From Epiperipatus broadwayi (taxonomy: Eukaryota; Onychophora; Udeonychophora; Euonychophora; Peripatidae): a stretch of DNA of 64,000 nt. The DNA lies in NCBI GenBank assembly GCA_028023455.1, contig JAQFVV010006216.1, forward strand, positions 2,394,445-2,458,444, written 5' to 3'. The translations under genes and the position numbers were made by a program. The notes beneath the pieces were generated by a model, which did no database searches, was not told the origin of the DNA, and saw nothing but the letters and a program-made list of their open reading frames with translations. How positions within the stretch are numbered: position 1 is the stretch's first letter; every line of letters starts with the position of its first letter. Of this stretch, positions 50,507 to 62,350 are shown in pieces.

Positions 50507-50622
50507 GTCTTGCATTGGTGGTTGAGAGGTCAGTGCGACTGTCTTGCACTTGCAGGCAGTTGCCCGGGTTGTGGTTTCGCGTCCCGGCCAATGCTATGAC
50601 ACTTAAAATAAATAAATAAATA
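50507..50622 (+). mobile_element. tRNA-derived SINE, copy 3
   Basis: Plus-strand copy: GCATTGGTGGTTGAGAGGTC (A-box region), B-box-like GTGGTTTCGCGTCCCGG, CTATGACACTT and an (AAAT)n tail. AATAAAAGAACAA flanks both sides (50494-50506 and 50623-50635) as an exact 13-bp target duplication, so the insertion is fairly young. The minus frame at 50448-50657 only reads through it. Confidence 0.85.
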
Positions 50623-50639
50623 AATAAAAGAACAATAAT

Positions 50640-51110
50640 ATTGTTAAGACAAAACAACTAACGCAATATATATAAAAAATTAAAAATTAACACACTCCTT
50701 AAGCATTTTTGGTTATAAAGTGATGGCTACTTCTTCAAATAATTGTTAAGAAAAGATGTTTTTAAAAAGAATTTATTCATCCAAAATAATTTAATTATAT
50801 ATAACAAAAATCTTTTTTAGACATAGTATATAAAAGAAGTTAAGTTAAAACATTTATTATAATCAAAATTTATATATATTTTTTCAAATTTTATTCTTAT
50901 CTCAGTCCATCTTTCATCTTAGCTCATATAATATTATTTTATTTTATTAATAGTTCTTAATGCTAATAGGATGTGCTAAAAAGAGAGGTTACTAAGAATC
51001 ACTTGATTGTGAACCTAAATTATCATTTGATGATAGCTATTTATTTTTTCTCAGTGATGAAAGTTTATTCATAAAAAAAAAAAACAGATATAAATATAGT
51101 TTAAAAAAAG
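50640..51110. other. AT-rich non-coding stretch
   Basis: Nothing recognised. Confidence 0.5.
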
Positions 51111-51117
51111 TTTACAA

Positions 51118-52634
51118 GGGATTGATTATATAATAAATTGAAATTTCAGGAAGAATACATAAGTTTAAAGAACTGTTTAATATTAAGTGACACATTAATG
51201 GATTTATGAAAAGACAATTGATTTGAAAAGTGGATATGCATTTTATTAAAAAGACAAATATTGGAAACACAGGTGAAGTGGAATTCATTATAAATAAAAA
51301 ATGAAAGAACAATGCTGTGGAGATTGATGACAGAGTTGCCAATTGCTTATTTAATTTAATAGAAAATACCAAATGCAGATAATTTAGATTTACATCGCAA
51401 TAAATTCTCATTGTAATAAAAAAATAGAAGATTTTTAGATAGATGGTTAAAATACCATTGCTTTTGTCTTTTGAATTTGTAAACAAAATTAGGAATATTG
51501 TAGTTGATGAAATTGATATTATTGTTTCATTAGATGTGACAGAAATGTATGGTTCTATTGATAGATTGGATTCCATAAAGATTATTGAACAAGCATAATA
51601 AGTAAAGAGATTTGCCAATATATTATAAAATTTGTTAATGATTTTTGAAATTTATTGAAGATTACATTCTTGCTTCATTTGAAGATAGATATTCTAAAAC
51701 GTCTAAATGTTGGCCCAAGGGTATAGTTGCACATGGTGGCAATTTTGTTTTGTCTACATATAAGGATAAGATTTTTAATGATTGAAATTTTAAAGATATT
51801 AAAATTTACAAAAGGTATGTTGATAATTTTTTTGTTTGTGGACATAGGAATAGTATAAATTGTCTTGCATATAGTAAAACAAGTTAAATGGTTTGATATG
51901 GACTATTAAAAACAAAATAAAGCTATTTAATATCTTAATTTATGGATTACAAAAAATAATGGTTTATTCAGTTATAAATTGATAATGAAACCATTGCAAA
52001 AAAGAGGCTATATATATATATTGTAACTCAAAAGTACCAATTATGCATAAATCGCAAGTTTTAGATCAATTTCATAATACAAAAATTATATCGTAGTTAA
52101 AGTGATAAATCACAAAATATTAGAAACATTTACAAAAAAATTGATTGAAGTTGGTTGTGATGTTAAACAAATATATTGCACTTTATATCAATGTAAAAAG
52201 AAATATAATAATTTAAAGAAACTGAAAGTTAATGATAAAAAATGGATTTCTATCCAATATATTTCAAATGCTCAAGCTATTTTATATATATATATAAAGA
52301 TTTATTTAATGTTTCATTTTATGCATCACATAATGTTAATAAATTGGTAAATAAAAAAGTAATATTATTTATCAAATTGTATGTAAGTGCATGGCTTAAT
52401 TTCATAGGTAAATCAAAATATAGTCTTCAATTATTATATAAACTTGCAAAAAATAAGAGTAATAGTGATTTAGTAACAGCTTCTGTTTTCTTTGAACCTG
52501 AAAAAATATATAAGTTTACCTTTAAGTCTAATCTTGAAAATGCTAAGATTCTTCAAGAGAACAAAAACCATAATAAAAAAAAAATTAAGGAGGTAATTTG
52601 CATAAATAGAAATATAATGTCTATAATTAATTGA
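51118..52634 (+). pseudogene. Penelope-like element, degraded
   Basis: Plus-strand translation gives VDEIDIIVSLDVTEMYGSI near 51505-51561 (the SLDV-x-alYt motif that opens the RT palm), KCWPKGIVAHGGNFVLSTY near 51706-51762 (degraded G..MG..LSP block) and YKRYVDNFFVCGH near 51809-51847 (YVDD motif with the second Asp changed to Asn). After several frameshifts, 52242-52634 ends with KSNLENAKILQE and KKIKEVICINRNIMSIIN, like the end of a GIY-YIG domain; the GIY-YIG start is not clear. The 5' part matches 19480-19830. The 168-codon minus frame at 51112-51618 is antisense to this element and is not a gene. Confidence 0.75.
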
Positions 52635-54300
52635 CAATCTGCTAACATTAAAATTTAGAAATGTTGGGATATTACTTGATGATATTTACTTCTACTATAT
52701 TTGAATTTAAATGACACTCCAAGAAAGATAAATGATTAACTATAAGTATTTCCATGGTTTGTTATAGTTTTTATAAATATATTTCTCACCATTGTATTCA
52801 TTATTATATACATATATTCAATAATTTATTTAAACTGCTATTTTTCTTATATTATTATAAATTATCGGTTTCTTTCTATTTTAATGCTATAAACATAATA
52901 TATTATTTCAGTTTCTACATTTTTCTGTATCTTTCATCAACAAACACAATATTGGACTATTTACATCATCTAATATGTGTATTGAATGTCTTTAGAAAAA
53001 TTTAACTTTATTTAAATATTCCAAATACATTCAACTGTTAGTAATAGCATATCCATTCAATATACATATTAGATGATGGAAATAGTCCAATATAAAAATA
53101 CAACTAAAACACCATCATCACAAATCTTCAGGAAAACACAATATTTTTTTTTTAGTTTTTATTACTAAATTTACAATGTTTCATTCTTTCAATGTATAGA
53201 TTATCTTCAGGGTTTTAATACACAGGCATGTTGAAATTATATACATCTTCATTTAAAACATCCTAGCTGCAAAATATTTAAATTTGAATATTTTGATTAC
53301 TAGCATGTTTTAAGTAAGGATGTACAATATTTCTAGGATGTTTTAAATAATAATATACAGAAACTACTACTACTTATACTTTTTACCCAACAATGTTGAA
53401 GTTTTATATATCCTCTTTAAATTTAACAATTATTCATTTCTTGGTCTCCATTCTTTTTATTATTTTAAAAATTAATCTTAATTCTACCACTACTAAACTA
53501 TGAATTGAATCTTTATCAACTGTAGGATATATTTAATATATCTTATAGCCAATACATAAACTGATTAAAATTTATTTTTATAATATGGAACATTTCAATG
53601 GTAAATGCAAGAGTAAATATATTTTATAAATAATAAAGATTGATTTAATATTAATTTTTTTACTAATGTAAAAAAGAATTTTTAATATAAAACAATATAA
53701 AAATATGATGTCAAATATCTTATTTATACTTGAATATAAATTGAAAAACAAGACACTGTGATAGTAATTACTATTACTGTCTATGAATAATCAAATTGAA
53801 GAAAGTAAAAACATAAATAGCTAGCTAACAACTAATGTCATAAACAATATTGTGAAAATATAGGCAGAATACTACAATCATTTTGGAATTAAAAGTAAAC
53901 TGAATCTTCTAAATTGTAATAAATTAATATTTTATTAATTTGTAAACTAATAGTGACAAAAAATTGAGAATCAATAGATTTTTAGAACATATATTAAAAA
54001 ATAAAAGTATTATTACTTTAAATAATAATTAAAATATTGATGTAATAAATATTTATTAAAATATCTCTAAAAATTTTGATATACTATAGTGATGTTAAGT
54101 TTAATAATATGCAGCTATTAATAAATTTTGATAATATTTCTGTATACAACTTCCAAGTAATTTTTTTTTATTAATATAATATAAAAATAATAGTCTTCAT
54201 GGTTGCATTTATAAAAAAATAAGTTTAAAAAAAAAGAGAATAATAAAATAGTTTTAAAAATCTATTAACTTTAGACAGAGATTTAACAACATAAGTGATA
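52635..54300. repeat. Inverted-repeat-rich non-coding stretch
   Basis: 52948-52988 and 53054-53093 are inverted copies of about 40 bp with two mismatches. 53251-53266 and 53333-53348 are a second inverted pair (ATTTAAAACATCCTAG). On the minus strand CTGAAGA (53204-53210) and GAAAC (53178-53182) are spaced like a hammerhead-type core, near a T-run at 53145-53157. These may be ends of a Penelope-derived fragment. The frame at 52754-53005 is low-complexity and not called. Confidence 0.45.
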
Positions 54301-54640
54301 ATACAATAATATTGCAACCATTTACTGGTGAAGGAATGTAATAAAATTTACAGTTAGTAACAGATTTCTGCTGCAAAATACAGATTCCTCAAAAATAGTA
54401 CTGTGTATTTGAAATATTTTTAAAATATTTTGAGATATTTTTGTTAAACCAGAGTAATGATATTAGTCAGACATAATATCAGTTCAATGGCTCTGTAATC
54501 AACAATAATCCTTTATGATTTATTAGTATATTATTTTGTATTCTCATTTGCCAAAATAATTAATTCAGGTTTGATGTAGCAATGAATTAACTTTAACGTA
54601 AATATAAAAGACATGGATTGTTACAGTTAAAATTTTTAAG
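54300..54640 (-). pseudogene. Possible Ty3/gypsy RT trace (minus strand)
   Basis: On the minus strand a frame around 54440-54515 reads RIIVDYRAIELI, with VDYR at 54492-54503. R-x-x-VDYR-x-LN is a hallmark of Ty3/gypsy RTs. Upstream in a nearby frame, PELIILANEN may be the preceding block. There is no YxDD palm motif that I can find, and stops are frequent. It lies about 0.9 kb downstream, in its own orientation, of the primer-binding-like site at 55393, so the two may belong to one collapsed element. Confidence 0.4.
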
Positions 54641-55390
54641 TATATAAGGATTACAGCAGAAGTAATTATGAAGTTGTAATTAGTTAATGGAACTCTTTGT
54701 TTGTAGAGATTTTTAATGTTTGCTAGAAAATAAAAAACTGTGTTTGTTAATGGGTTTGCCCAATTAATTAATATTTAATCATTTTGTAGTGTCTCAGAGG
54801 AGTTGTGCCAATTTGAGATAACTAAATCAGATGAGAATTCTTAGACTTATCTCACCCTCCCAGGCACATAATCCTGGCATATTAAAATTTATCTACATCT
54901 AATAAGTACATCTTGACATAATTACAGCTTACTGAATCTACATATCTAACTTGCTACTATACAAGGTCAAGACTTATTTTCTGGTCTCTAGCTCAAAATC
55001 ATGAGATGCTATTAGATTATAAAAAAAAATGCATACTTTATATAATGTGTAATTGCAATTAGCAAAAATAGAAGTCCTCATTGAATCTCTACAATTTTTA
55101 TTGAAATCTCTAGAGATGAAATTTTTATTCCTCAAAAAACATGCATTTATCCAGATGAAATTTAAGATTATCCAAGAAATTCCAAGAATAAATAGTCAGA
55201 ATAATGAATATAAATAAGATATATTTATATTTTCTTTTTAAGATAAAATGAAGCCATGAGGAAAACCATTACTACATTGATAAATACAGAATTTAATGGA
55301 CTTAAATAAATAGAAATAAGTCTCTAGTGAATAAATTAATATACTAACTATATTGTAATGGTATATATAATTCAGAGCCTCACTTGGATG
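54641..55390. other. Non-coding stretch between RT trace and LTR-like unit
   Basis: No clear gag motif is visible, although an intact gypsy element would carry gag here. The 61-codon frame at 55238-55423 overlaps the LTR end and has no domain. Confidence 0.4.
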
Positions 55391-55395
55391 CGCCA
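55375..55395 (-). promoter_or_regulatory. Primer-binding-site-like motif
   Basis: On the minus strand TGGCGCATCCAAGTGAGG directly follows ...CCGTTACACA. An LTR ending in CA followed by TGG complementary to a tRNA 3' CCA end is the standard arrangement. The implied tRNA end (...GGATGCGCCA) is plausible but I cannot name the tRNA. Confidence 0.45.
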
Positions 55396-55397
55396 TG

Positions 55398-57273
55398 TGT
55401 AACGGTATGCCCCCTCTCAACAAGATAAGTTAAGGAGTCGCATCTCACTATAGTCAGATTTAAGGTCTTCATATAGGATGCCACGAATGATGTGATTTAA
55501 TTTTGATATAAAACTATATTTGTTCCCAATAACTAATTTATTATTTTAAAAAAATTATTATATCCAATCACATCAAATCAATTTTCACCTTAATTAACTT
55601 TACCGTTATGCTCAGATTTCGAACTCAGGGAAGTTTAACACTTTACTCTCTTCAAGGGTTCCTATCAATATTTTAAAGTAATATTAACAACGAATCTCAC
55701 TAACTCTTTAATTCAAATAAAACAAAATTGAAGACTTCATTTAATATAAAAAAACATACTTATTTATTTAACACTTAAATAATTTAAATTTTACAATATA
55801 TATAAAAAAATATTTATATATCTACCTCCTTATATTAAAAATATAAACATTCTTTTTGCTTACAGTAGATATATTTTCTAAACCTGTAACACTACGTGAT
55901 TTTACAATTTATTTAAAATATAAGTATCCTAATATTTAGACAATTATATTAACGCTAATTTACACTAATTAGATAATACAAATAATAATCCAATTATTTG
56001 TATATAATAACTTCATTCGTTAAAATGATTGTCAGTCAAGTTATATTTATTAATATAAAAATATATACTTCACAACAATGTTAATCATTTATTTCTTTAT
56101 CACACATTACATTTATTAGTCTATTTTGATTAGTATAAACAATGTAGTGTCATGTCATGGAAAATAATATGTGGATTCAAAAATAGTTTAATATCTTACC
56201 TCTAAGTTCACATTATCCCGTTCCCAAAATTAACATTTATTAACCGATATTTAAATCTTTATTAATCATAAATAAAAACAAAAATATTCTAAATTATTAA
56301 TTCTCTACAATGATAAAGAAAATGAAATTAACTTTTCCTAATTATAATTTTCAAAAATCCCAAATGGCATTTATAAAAGTTAATGTTCCTTGCGAGAATG
56401 AAAATCCTTCGAAGACGCAGTTTTTTGATTCCTTTGTTGTTAAACATTAAAGAGAATAATATTAGGATATCCTAAGTTGACATTTAGTTTCCTCTTTATA
56501 TTCATCTTCTTAATATAAAGTTCCTTCATTAATATTTATAATTCCATTTTGAAGATCTAATTTTTATAATTTTAAGGCGTTCAGCAAACGATGTTATTCC
56601 CACATATATATTTAATTCGGCAAATGCATTTTATCTATCCCATGATAAATATTTGTATTCTAGCCATTTGGCATTTTCTTTATAATGTAAAGTACACTAA
56701 ATTTGAATGAAGTTTTTATAAACATGTTCTTTTTTTTAAGACGCTGTTTAGATTTTAAAACGTAATTCAAACAATTTTTTATAGAACACAAAATATATTT
56801 AGATTACTTTCGTTGAACAAATATAAGAAATTTCTTCTAATGAGTATTCAATTGTTTAAAATATAAACTTCAACTTACACTGTTATTTGTAATCAAACAT
56901 AGTAAAAGTTTTTATGAAAATATAGCTGATAAAAATAGAATCCTTATTCTTCTAATAACAAGAATAGAAGAATTATTTCATGTCTCGCTCCATCAGCTCG
57001 CTGAAGCATACCCATTCTCATTGTTGCAATAACAATTAGATATTAAAACACTAAGTTAATTTCACTTCCTTTAATTCGATAAACTGTGAACCCAGAGGTC
57101 ATTTATCACCTTGTCAACAGTCTTTTGTCAACAACGTCATTTTTCATTTTAAAGAATGAAAAATAGTAACTTTATATATTTATTTTCATAAGTATAATAA
57201 TAATGTAAATATAATCTATACATATTGATTACATAAATGTATGAGTATGTATGAGTATATATATACTCCTACA
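55398..57273 (-). mobile_element. LTR-like unit 5, minus strand, 1.88 kb
   Basis: Read on the minus strand it starts TGTAGGAG just inside (TA)n at 57273 and ends CCGTTACA at 55398. The termini are inverted only over TGTA/TACA, so the right boundary is less sure. TTTATAAAAAC on the minus strand near 56712-56722 could be the promoter. It is the only unit followed by a primer-binding-like site and a pol trace, which ties the family to LTR retrotransposons. No coding frames. Confidence 0.4.
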
Positions 57274-57988
57274 ATATATATAACAAAACAATGACAAAAT
57301 AAGGTGATGAACAATAAAATGCAATAAAAAAATAATCATGCAGAAAGTGGATAAAATGTAATGATTAAATAAATGATAATTTTTGTTCCTTTTCTAGGAA
57401 GGAAGTGATGAGATTAAGAAAGTTTCTAATCTTCTAATAGCATAAGTAAAAACAACAGTGGTCTATATTCAGACAGATATTTAATTTAAATGAAAAATAA
57501 AGATTTGGAAAGAATAAATTTCTGAAGTATAATTTAAATAAAATGGTACATATATATATGCTATATAAAGCATGTAATTATGTGAATGCAATTTGTAGGA
57601 GGGGGGGGGAGTTAGTTTCAAATATTGTTCATTTCTTATAACATGGTTAAATATAACAGGAAAAAAGAAAAAATAATAAGAAAATGAGCAAGATTTATAA
57701 GAGGTCAGAATGTGTATACCACAAATGTATGCATAGTAAAAATTAAGAAATCATGTCTGTAGTGTTTTTATGAAATTAAAATAAAAGCGTTTTGAAAGAA
57801 AATATCATTAATAATATTTTAAAAGGGGAAAAGAATTACAGATGGCATTTTTCTATTATAAATTATGATAAAATTATATGATATTGAAAGTGTGTAATTC
57901 AAAGTCAAATAAAGCTGTATTAGTGTAAAAGGGAACTCACTACAAATTCTATTTAATCAAAACATTCTTAAAATTTTAAAGAATATCA
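57274..57988. other. AT-rich non-coding stretch
   Basis: Nothing recognised apart from a G-run at 57601-57610. Confidence 0.5.
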
Positions 57989-58097
57989 AGCGTTGTTAGC
58001 CGAGAGGTCATCGTAACAGCCTTGCAAGCAAGTAGTTGTTTGCAGACAGTTGCGGTTCGCGTCCTGGCTGACGCTATAGCATATGAAAAAAAAAAAA
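57989..58097 (+). mobile_element. tRNA-derived SINE, copy 4
   Basis: Plus-strand copy: AGCGTTGTTAGCCGAGAGGTC (A-box region), GCGGTTCGCGTCCTGGC (B box), GACGCTATAGCA and a poly-A tail (58086-58097). GCGTTG.. can pair with ..GACGC as the acceptor-like stem. It has an extra CAAGTAGTTGTTTGCAG-like segment in the middle compared with copy 1. Confidence 0.8.
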
Positions 58098-58866
58098 CGT
58101 TATTAATAAAAAATGTTTGTCAATAGAATAATTAGAAAGCATATAATTAAGCCTGCTTTGAAAACATAAAAATAAAAATATTTCTTAATTGAAAAAGCAG
58201 AAATATGAATTAAGGGTTATATAACAAAAACATGTGTCAGACAGAGGTGTATTACAAAAAAATTTTTAGTCTACTACTTCTCGATAGCTTTTTATCACTT
58301 CTTACCAGCTTTACCCATTTTGATTAAAGCTCTAAAGCTTGAGATAAATTAATAAATGCCATATAAACTAACAAAAAGGCTGAGAAACCATCCAAGCTTA
58401 TATTGGTGAAAATAATTGTCAGAAACTAAATGAAAATTGAATGGTTCCACACCACACAAAGTAGCAATTTTTGTTAATGATTACTTCATCATAATAGTAA
58501 TAAGGTCGGTAGTGTAATCTGGAGCTGAAAGTTATCTAAAGAATCTTTAAGAGGACAGAGAATAATACATTCATAGGTGATCTTTCTTAGAAGAAAGTAG
58601 CCCCAAAATCAAGTACCTTATAGAAGCAGTTATATAGGGAACAATTTTTTATCATTATCATCAATATCCATTTTAATTCAATTCCCTTAACTGAAATTCT
58701 AATTTCATCTTTGGCAAAGTGTTGAAATACATACTGATTTCAGTAATTCAGTTACATACTAGAAGTATTATTTATATGTTAATATATGTGCATATATAAG
58801 TAAATCATTAATATATGCATCATAATCATCATTAGTAGAGAGGTTCCAGCACAATATATGTATATA
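58098..58866. other. Non-coding stretch
   Basis: No gene or repeat recognised. Confidence 0.45.
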
Positions 58867-59100
58867 TAAAAATAATAAATATAATGGTAATTAACTATTA
58901 TGTACAATCTTTCAATCCATAGAAGTAATTTTGGTTATTTCTTTAACCCTCCACAATTGCCATTAAATTCAAAAACATAAAGGTAGCATATTTTTTTAAT
59001 TTAATGGCAGTTGAGGAGGGTTAAAGAATTAACCAAAAGTACTTCTGCAGATTGAAAAACTATATATAATAGTTAATTACTATAATATTTATTATTTTTA
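58867..59100. mobile_element. Palindromic MITE-like repeat, 234 bp
   Basis: Arms of about 95 bp are inverted with scattered mismatches: TAAAAATAATAAAT ends, GTAATTAACTATTAT, GAAGTA.TTTTGGTTA and CTTTAACCCTCC in the left arm, with their complements in the right. The centre (~30 bp) is unpaired. Both sides are TA-rich. Non-coding. Confidence 0.75.
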
Positions 59101-59141
59101 TTGTTATTAGAATAGTTTTTAATTAACAAACATTTTATTTG

Positions 59142-59190
59142 TATTATATATATATATAATGTAATGCTACAGAGAAATACAGGGTCGAAC
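59142..59190 (-). repeat. (TA)n next to a B-box-like motif
   Basis: A TA run is followed by TGTAATGCTAC; on the minus strand CCAGGTTCGACCCTG at 59181-59195 resembles a tRNA T-arm/B box. No A box is convincing, so a tRNA-derived origin is only a possibility. Confidence 0.25.
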
Positions 59191-59199
59191 CTGGAATGA

Positions 59200-60090
59200 C
59201 CACTACATGAACATCAACTACCCTAAATTGTTTAGCCATTGGTAACTCTCCAGAAATTTGGGGTTTAAACCATGAGGAATCTGAGGAATTTATTTTTTCT
59301 TCAGGTAAAAAAAAAAAAAAATTATAAAGACCAAACTAAATAAAAGCAAGTGCATGGACTTTGAAGAATATCCTATTCGAGCCGACTCAGGAATCATTAT
59401 CCATCATCATCATCATCTGGATGTCCATACACTAAATATAAATCCCCTATCCCATATAGTGTTATGCACAAACCTAGCTCAGGAAGCAAGAACTCTATAA
59501 TTTATTAATGTATGCAAGAGAGAAATAAATAAATTAGCTTATTATAATTAATCTTAATCAATTCATGGGCTTCCCCTACTTATAAATAACTAGTTTTATT
59601 AGGATCATCAAGAAAAAATAACTAAATCTTAGAATATGAGCCGTCATGATGTAAGGTCGAACAAAACTTCACTTCATGAAACAGAAATTGAATAGAATAA
59701 AGTAATTAAGACTAGAAAGAATATTTTTTTTAAAAAACAACAATTATTTGATACCTTAATTAATAATAAAAAAATGAAATGATAATAGATAATTACAAAC
59801 ATCCATTTCATCATAAAAAATAAATAAATATACAGTTTGATAAAAATTATATTAACTTATGAATTATTTTTTATACATGGATTAACTTTCAATTCATTAG
59901 TTTCGATTCATTAGATTATTTCTTTAAAAATAACTGAGAATTGATTAAATATTTTCAGAAATCAAAGATAGCAATCTTTGATTTTACCCAGAGGGCAAAT
60001 TGGGAGAAAAAAAAACCTTATGAAACAAAAAAATTTTTTTTTTCTATTAATAAAAATATAGTGTGCACATTTAAAAACAAAAAAAAATGC
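59200..60090. other. Non-coding stretch
   Basis: A (CAT)n run lies at 59401-59417. No gene recognised. Confidence 0.5.
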
Positions 60091-60094
60091 CTAC

Positions 60095-60440
60095 AGCCAT
60101 GACTTTTTTGTCTATAAAGTTCTTTCCAGTTGTAATTTCAGTTTTTACTAATGGAGTTACTTCCTGAAGGCTTCTAAACATGAGCCTGGTTAAATTTTTG
60201 GCCTTCCCTGGGTCTGTTCCAGATAAATGAAAATAGGAATTTTTGTCCAATTGGTCTTCCTCTTAAATTTCCAGGTGAGACAGATGTCGGCAAAGGGTTT
60301 TGTTGCCCTTGGTTGAAGGCAAGGCTGCTGACTGCTTAAGGGGGTTTTACTTCAATACATTTCCTTCCATTGAAGGTAGGTTATATGGAGGATGGTGATG
60401 CCTAGCTTTAAGCTGAAATTAGCAAATGGTTTTTATTGTA
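60095..60440 (-). pseudogene. GC-richer coding-like fragment, unidentified
   Basis: On the minus strand two open blocks separated by a stop read, in part, TKGNKTLCRHLSHLE and FHLSGTDPGKAKNLTRLMFR. Composition is balanced, unlike the AT-rich noise around it, so it may be a decayed transposon ORF. I recognise no domain and cannot name the family. Confidence 0.3.
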
Positions 60441-60499
60441 CAAACCATTTTGTGTTAAACTCATAATATGCTGAAAGCTTGATACAAAAAAACTACTAT

Positions 60500-60760
60500 T
60501 TTATTCAATAGCTTGGTATCAGCAGGATTAAGCTTAAGACTGCTCTCTCTTCAACAGTCAAGATAGAAATACTAATACTGTTTTCAGCAGCAGAATTAAG
60601 ATACCTCTTTAACAGTTATGTTAGAAATACTTCTGTTTTCAGCAGCAGAATTAAGATTTTACTGTTTTCTTCAACAGTTAAAATACCAAATTTTTATATT
60701 TTTTTCAGCCACAGAATTAAGATTTGACTGCTCTCTTCAACAGTTAAGTTAGCAATTCTC
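60500..60760. repeat. Minisatellite, ~65-bp unit, four copies
   Basis: CAGCAG..GAATTAAGAT, then (GA)CTGCTCTCTTCAACAGT(T)AAG, then TAGAAATACT recur four times with length variation. Confidence 0.8.
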
Positions 60761-60769
60761 TCCAGACAC

Positions 60770-61310
60770 TTGGGTATAGTTATTAATTCACATCCCAACA
60801 TATATTTTTTAGAACAATTTTGCCCTCAAGCCAGTTACAATCTGTCTTTTACATTATCATTTTCATGACAACCAATTAAATAAAATTTCATAACTACAAT
60901 TATTCAGCTAATTATCTTCTTAACCATAGATTAAAAACAAGTTAAGAACAAGAATTTAACAACATAAAATTCTTGACATTTCTTTTTTAAAAAAAAAAAA
61001 AAAAAAACAAATGTAAACAATAAAAAAATTGTTACAATTGTTAAATTAAATTTACATGACTTTGAACTAAATTGACTTTTGCTTCAAAGAAGCTACTCTG
61101 GTTCTAGTCCCAAACAAATTGTTTCCTTGTAATTTCGAGGTATGCTTTGAAAAATTGTTTATAAAAACAGTAGCTTATTCCATGTGTACTGAAATAAATT
61201 TGAAGGTGTGAGCATTTTGTCTCTGTCTTTAATTTTTTTTATTTCTCCAATGTAGGCATTTGGGGCACTGAGGGTGTTTTGTTCAAATATAAATTGGCAT
61301 CTGATAATCC
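60770..61310. other. Non-coding stretch
   Basis: Nothing recognised. If the LINE trace to the right continued on the minus strand, its restriction-like endonuclease would lie here, but no motif is readable. Confidence 0.4.
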
Positions 61311-61313
61311 AGA

Positions 61314-61634
61314 CTACATAGAAAAAAAGATAGACAACCTGATTATGGAAATATCCCCACTGTTGATGGCTGTCTTAATAGATAATAACATTCTAATATC
61401 AACTGTGACTTTAGTTGATATCAATGCTTTAATGGTACTAAAGTAAGGACACATGTAAAGGAGATGTTGAATAGTTTCTTCAGGCATTTTGCAAAGTTGA
61501 CATTGAGGATCGATGTTATTAAAACCTCTTTTCCATACTAGAAAGTGGTTAGTGGGTAATGCTAGTAGATTCAGCTTTATGATAAAGTTGATAAATGACA
61601 TTTCTTTATAATTAAAAATCAAATCTTGCAACAA
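61314..61634 (-). pseudogene. LINE C-terminal fragment with CCHC zinc finger
   Basis: 106 open codons on the minus strand read LLALPTNHFLVWKRG, then CQLCKMPEETIQHLLYMC, a CX2CX8HX4C finger. A LPT..n...W lead-in followed by such a finger with an E-T-x-x-H-I/L-L-x-x-C core is found after the RT in R2/NeSL-type LINEs, where it precedes a restriction-like endonuclease. No RT palm motif is visible upstream to the right, and the endonuclease is not seen downstream. All four metal ligands are intact, but the gene is a fragment. Some other LINE clades have similar fingers, so the clade is tentative. Confidence 0.65.
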
Positions 61635-61639
61635 AAAAG

Positions 61640-62110
61640 AGATAATCTGTTAATTGCATTGATTTGCTTTTCTCATTTCATTAAATAGAGATACAGAAAG
61701 AAAAACAACTCTAATAAATTAAAATTTACAAAATTATTAAAATCATGTTTTTGCTCTTCCCTTTCTTTTATTTTCTATTTTTTAAAAAAAAAAAACAAAT
61801 ATATTTAATGTTTGAAAATTTTCATACTATCATATGGGGATTTTACAAATATTGAGTTAAATGCAGACCCATAATAAAATATGTATTGGAAAATTACATT
61901 TTATTTTCCCCATTAATTAAATTTTTTTTATTCTCAAACCTGAGGAATATGCTGCCAACTATCAATTATTAATTTATTTTTTTCTAGTGCAGCTATGTAA
62001 CCAACTGGTTACATTACCCCAGTCTTATATGGAAAATAAAATTGAGTTGAACCCCCTTTCTTGACATTTTAGTTTGATTCAGAGAATTTCATTTCACTGC
62101 GACAAAAATT
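61640..62110. other. AT-rich non-coding stretch
   Basis: No RT core is visible where it would be expected for the LINE fragment. A short palindrome GTAACCAACTGGTTAC lies at about 61998-62013. Confidence 0.45.
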
Positions 62111-62113
62111 TAT

Positions 62114-62350
62114 GTTAGTCATGTTTTGCTGTGCATTAACTTTTCCACAGACCTACAAGCTGGGATGCAATTTATTGTCTTGTTGGGCTATTTTTCAAAA
62201 GAAATTGTCTCATTTATTTGATCTATTGTTAGTCATGCCTTGATGTATATTAACATTCATACACACTTACAAGCTGGGATATTTTTTTTTTTAATTAAGC
62301 CATGTTAGTCTATTATGTCCCTTGTAATTGTCTCATTTATTTGATCTATT
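62114..62350. repeat. Tandem duplication, ~118-bp unit
   Basis: 62114-62228 and 62229-62350 share TTAGTCATG, ATTAAC, ACAAGCTGGGAT and AATTGTCTCATTTATTTGATC in order. Confidence 0.75.

Noticed and set aside
51112-51618. 168-codon minus-strand frame
   Set aside because: It is exactly antisense to a recognisable Penelope-like RT lead-in on the plus strand and has low-complexity composition.
52008-52035. Another LTR-like start, TGTAACTC after (TA)n
   Set aside because: It falls within the continuous 51-kb Penelope-like copy, and no matching end was found.
52754-53005. 83-codon plus frame
   Set aside because: Composition is dominated by Tyr, Phe, Ile and Leu as expected from random AT-rich DNA, with no recognisable motif.
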